Shown here piece by piece: positions 61,777 through 64,000 of a stretch of DNA of 64,000 nt; within the stretch, counting starts at the first letter, position 1; every line of letters begins with the position of its first letter. This DNA comes from Bdellovibrio bacteriovorus str. Tiberius (GTDB lineage: Bacteria > Bdellovibrionota > Bdellovibrionia > Bdellovibrionales > Bdellovibrionaceae), in assembly GCF_000317895.1 (NCBI RefSeq), contig NC_019567.1, forward strand, positions 2,852,001 through 2,916,000. Direction: 5' to 3'. Under the pieces are notes generated by a model. The model was not told where the DNA came from, did not search any database, and was given only the letters and a program-made list of their open reading frames with translations. The position numbers and the translations under genes are program-made.

Positions 61777-62067
61777 ATGAAAAATTTAGTTATGGTTCTA
61801 TTTATGATTCTGGGGCTTTCATGCTTTGCGCACGCCGAAGATCAGACACTGGTGACTTTGCCTGTAGAGATTGAATCCATGGTCGAGATGTCCACCGCTG
61901 ATATGCCGACGGACGTGGACCTGCAAGGTGGTGGCGGATCCACATCCCGTTACTGCTGTATGAACCGTGGGAACTATTGCGACATGGGTTACACGGACCG
62001 CTTTGGTCAGCCGTGCAAGTGCTACACTGGCAACAACGTCTATCACGGACACGTCTGCCGAAACTAA
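61777..62067 (+). CDS. Secreted six-cysteine mini-protein
   Basis: A protein of 96 residues with AAGGAGG upstream. Signal peptide KNLVMVLFMILGLSCFAHA, then an acidic pro-like segment (LPVEIESMVEMSTADMPTDVD) and a Gly linker GGGG. The C-terminal 38 residues have six Cys in the order CC-x6-C-x11-C-x-C-x11-C, suggesting a knottin-like or defensin-like disulfide peptide. This is a composition and spacing argument; no family match is claimed. Possible roles are an antimicrobial or prey-directed peptide. Confidence 0.75.
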   Translation: MKNLVMVLFMILGLSCFAHAEDQTLVTLPVEIESMVEMSTADMPTDVDLQGGGGSTSRYCCMNRGNYCDMGYTDRFGQPCKCYTGNNVYHGHVCRN

Positions 62068-62082
62068 AAACCGATTCCCCCG

Positions 62083-62127
62083 GGCAAGTCCGCTGATGGC
62101 ATCCTTTCCCGTTAGCTGACTTGCCTG
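62083..62127 (+). repeat. Inverted repeat after the cysteine peptide gene
   Basis: GGCAAGTC and GACTTGCC are perfect arms separated by about 26 bases. There is no T-run. It may be a weak terminator of the gene ending at 62067. Confidence 0.4.
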
Positions 62128-62212
62128 GTTCCCAAATGTGAAAGCATCTTAATGTTAGTCCCGTTGACAAAACTTTTCGTTGGACCGAGCTTCAATTTAA
62201 AACGAGGACTAT

Positions 62213-62611
62213 ATGAAAAAACTGGCATCGGTTCTTTTTATGGTAATTTGCAGCTCTGTGGTGCAGGCTGCGCCACACACTTTGTTTTGTCAGCGCCCCT
62301 ATCACCATGACATCTTCAATACCAATCTGCGCATCACGGTGACTCAGGAACCGACAATGAAAGTTCTTTGGATCGACACCCACATCCCCTATGGTATTCG
62401 GCCGATGCCATACCCCATTCAAACACTTGAATGCCGTGACAATGGTGTCAGTATCGTGGCAGGTGATTCCGATATTAAACGCCACATCGAATTGCATGTC
62501 GAAGATGACCGGGGCAAATTGGTTTATCTGGATGGACAAGGCCCGAAGGATCCGGCGATTTCTTACACCTGCTTCCCGGACACCATTCGCACTTTCTGCA
62601 CGGGCAACTGA
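62213..62611 (+). CDS. Small exported hypothetical protein
   Basis: A protein of 132 residues with a signal peptide (KKLASVLFMVICSSVVQA). The mature part has Cys at LFCQRPY, LECRDN, YTCFPD and TFCTGN, so two disulfides are likely. The sequence alternates like a beta barrel or sandwich (NLRITVTQEPTMKVLWID). No family recognised. It may belong with the neighbouring cysteine peptide as part of a secreted set. Its stop touches the convergent DUF748 gene. Confidence 0.7.
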   Translation: MKKLASVLFMVICSSVVQAAPHTLFCQRPYHHDIFNTNLRITVTQEPTMKVLWIDTHIPYGIRPMPYPIQTLECRDNGVSIVAGDSDIKRHIELHVEDDRGKLVYLDGQGPKDPAISYTCFPDTIRTFCTGN

Positions 62612-64000
62612 TTACTTTTCTTTCAACAGCAAAGTCACTTGCGGGGTCTTACCCGCATCCCCGGCAGTTCCTGACAGCAGGTACATACGTTCAGTTGCCA
62701 CTTGGGCGGCTGCAAGCTCTGTCATCACGGCTTTGCCGCGGGAAAGCGCCAGGTTCTTCAGCTCATCTTCACTGACAGGAAGTGTTTCAGCTGTTTTCTT
62801 TTCCCAGGCGGTGGCGCGACCGACAGGGTCTTTGGCGAATTGCTCGTCAATGGCATCAAATTCTTCAGGCTTTAGGTACTCTTTGGCGACGGTCCGCACG
62901 GCTTTGCTGCGATCCTTGTTCTTCACAAGAAAAAGTTGCAACTTTTCTTCCAGTGCGTTGATCTGCAGGGCCTGTTTGTCAGCGGCCTGATATTCGCCGC
63001 GGATCTCAAGACTCAACTGTGGACGCTCGGCCAGAGCTTGGGCCAGCTTCATCAGCTTTTCTTTTTCTGCGGATTTTAACTCCGCTTCCCCCGGGGCAAA
63101 GCGAATGTCCTGCATATCGTCCCCGCCCCCGACCAGACTGGCCAGGAAATCAAAAGGAGCCGCCACGATATTGATGATCATGTTTTTGACCGCCGTCCAA
63201 ATCAGATTTCCCAATGAAAAGGACGGTGAATTCACATCCCCTTCCACCGGCAACTGAAACTTGATCTGCCCTTTACGGTCCTTCATCAAAGCCAAACCCA
63301 GCTTCAACGGCCAAGCTGTTGCATTCTTGCTTTCAACTTTGTTCCCCAATGTGAACTGATCCAGCAAAACCTTGTTCCCACCTTTGATACGGTTGTTCAC
63401 AAGCTTATAGTTCAAATCCAGAAAAAGCTTACCCTTCTTGATTTCATAACCTGCAAAGTGACCCGAATACGGCGTAAATGTCGTCATTTCAATATTGTGA
63501 AAGTTCATTTCCAGATCCAGCGTCGGGCGTTTGACCCCGGGAATAATGAAGCCTTTGCCTTTGAACTTTCCGTAAGCCTCTACCTGCCCGGCCAGGGCAA
63601 TTTGAATCTTTTCGTCCACCTTCGGCGAAATCGGTCCGACAGAACCTTCAAGATTCTGCACCAGAGCTTTAAAGTTAGGACGAATCTGAAGATCAGCATA
63701 GCTGACCAGCCCCTCCGTCAGACTGAGTTTGCCCACATGATAGTTAACCGGTGCGGATGTTTTAGGCGCCGTTTTTGAATTCTTTAAGAATGATCGGAAA
63801 TTCAGCGTCCCGTCTTTTCTTAATTCCACTTCTGTCTTAAGACCTTTAAGTCCCAGTTCGGCCACTTTCAAATCCAGAGGATTGGTGCTGATATCGATCC
63901 CTTGCAGATCCAGCTGATTCCATTCCAGCACGGGCTTTTCCTGATTTTCAGGCACCAATGCCAGATTATGAATCTGGGCTTCACCTGTGACGGACACTCG
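62612..64000 (-). CDS. DUF748/AsmA-like envelope protein, 5' end outside window
   Basis: The frame is open to the end of the window, so the gene starts beyond 64000. The visible C-terminal 463 residues show repeated beta-strand segments (LDLKVAELGLKGLKTEVEL, KLFLDLNYKLVNNRIKGGNKV) of the AsmA/DUF748 type, then NMIINIVAAPFDFLASLVGGGDD, and an OmpA-like part with FAPGEAELKSAEKEKLMKLAQAL. Such proteins are believed to take part in lipid transport or membrane homeostasis between the two membranes. The full length cannot be given. Confidence 0.85.
   Translation of the reverse strand, partial: RVSVTGEAQIHNLALVPENQEKPVLEWNQLDLQGIDISTNPLDLKVAELGLKGLKTEVELRKDGTLNFRSFLKNSKTAPKTSAPVNYHVGKLSLTEGLVSYADLQIRPNFKALVQNLEGSVGPISPKVDEKIQIALAGQVEAYGKFKGKGFIIPGVKRPTLDLEMNFHNIEMTTFTPYSGHFAGYEIKKGKLFLDLNYKLVNNRIKGGNKVLLDQFTLGNKVESKNATAWPLKLGLALMKDRKGQIKFQLPVEGDVNSPSFSLGNLIWTAVKNMIINIVAAPFDFLASLVGGGDDMQDIRFAPGEAELKSAEKEKLMKLAQALAERPQLSLEIRGEYQAADKQALQINALEEKLQLFLVKNKDRSKAVRTVAKEYLKPEEFDAIDEQFAKDPVGRATAWEKKTAETLPVSEDELKNLALSRGKAVMTELAAAQVATERMYLLSGTAGDAGKTPQVTLLLKEK

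Overview
The window looks like a chromosomal segment of a Bdellovibrio-like predatory bacterium. This is inferred from family content, not from a database match. The supporting traits are about 50% GC, very high coding density, many small exported proteins of unknown function, two TIGR02147/DUF4423-type regulators each beside a secreted protein, a complete Bat (Bacteroides aerotolerance) operon, giant RCC1/Ig-repeat lipoproteins and a beta-propeller lectin. I recognise about 64 protein genes, one tRNA, several terminators and a set of regulatory DNA elements. There is no insertion sequence, CRISPR array, rRNA or prophage.

Layout. 1-5.2 kb holds a 5'-truncated FAD oxidoreductase, a SleB-type cell-wall hydrolase, a DUF2007-like membrane protein, a periplasmic binding-protein-like protein and a radical SAM protein. 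5.2-8.3 kb holds aconitase and a CobB sirtuin. 8.5-12.7 kb holds an XRE regulator, small exported or hypothetical genes and two tandem secreted proteins built on a phage tail-collar-like domain. 12.9-21 kb is one minus-strand operon running moxR, DUF58, membrane protein, batA, batB, TPR lipoprotein, batD, AgmX-like protein. 21.2-23.8 kb holds a catalytically altered HtpX-like protein, a DUF1844 protein and a DegP-type protease. 24-24.9 kb holds spoVG, a candidate structured RNA, tRNA-Gln and a curious element that carries the tRNA 3' end in inverted orientation. 25-33 kb holds secreted proteins, a TIGR02147 regulator, a TetR/MFS pair with its operator and a TPR lipoprotein. 33.3-39.1 kb is a 1923-residue lipoprotein with 14 RCC1 repeats. 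39-47 kb holds a GlxA-type regulator with a clear operator, a metallo-hydrolase, a HAD phosphatase, an alpha/beta hydrolase with an apparent frameshift, DoxX, the quinol nitric oxide reductase norZ and a zinc alcohol dehydrogenase. 47-58 kb holds methyltransferases, regulators, MscS, a glycerophosphodiesterase and secreted or propeller proteins. 58.4-61.7 kb is nrfH-nrfA-resB. The window ends inside a DUF748/AsmA-like gene.

How things fit together. Nitrogen-oxide handling is represented twice: norZ with an FNR/DNR-type box, and the ammonifying nitrite reductase NrfHA with a ResB haem-delivery protein. Envelope quality control and surface functions dominate the rest (Bat complex, DegP, pseudo-HtpX, MscS, lipoproteins, lectins).

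The most interesting signal is a pair of near-identical sigma-54 promoters 41 kb apart, sharing 18 identical bases. Each is preceded at about -82 by the same palindrome, CTGCCG-N6-CGGCAG, with a second copy further upstream. Both drive exported proteins: the tail-collar-like pair, and a two-repeat secreted protein. This suggests an undescribed enhancer-binding-protein regulon for secreted or surface proteins. The tRNA-Gln inverted-copy element and two perfect hairpins that contain the Shine-Dalgarno sequence of the following gene are the next most unusual items.
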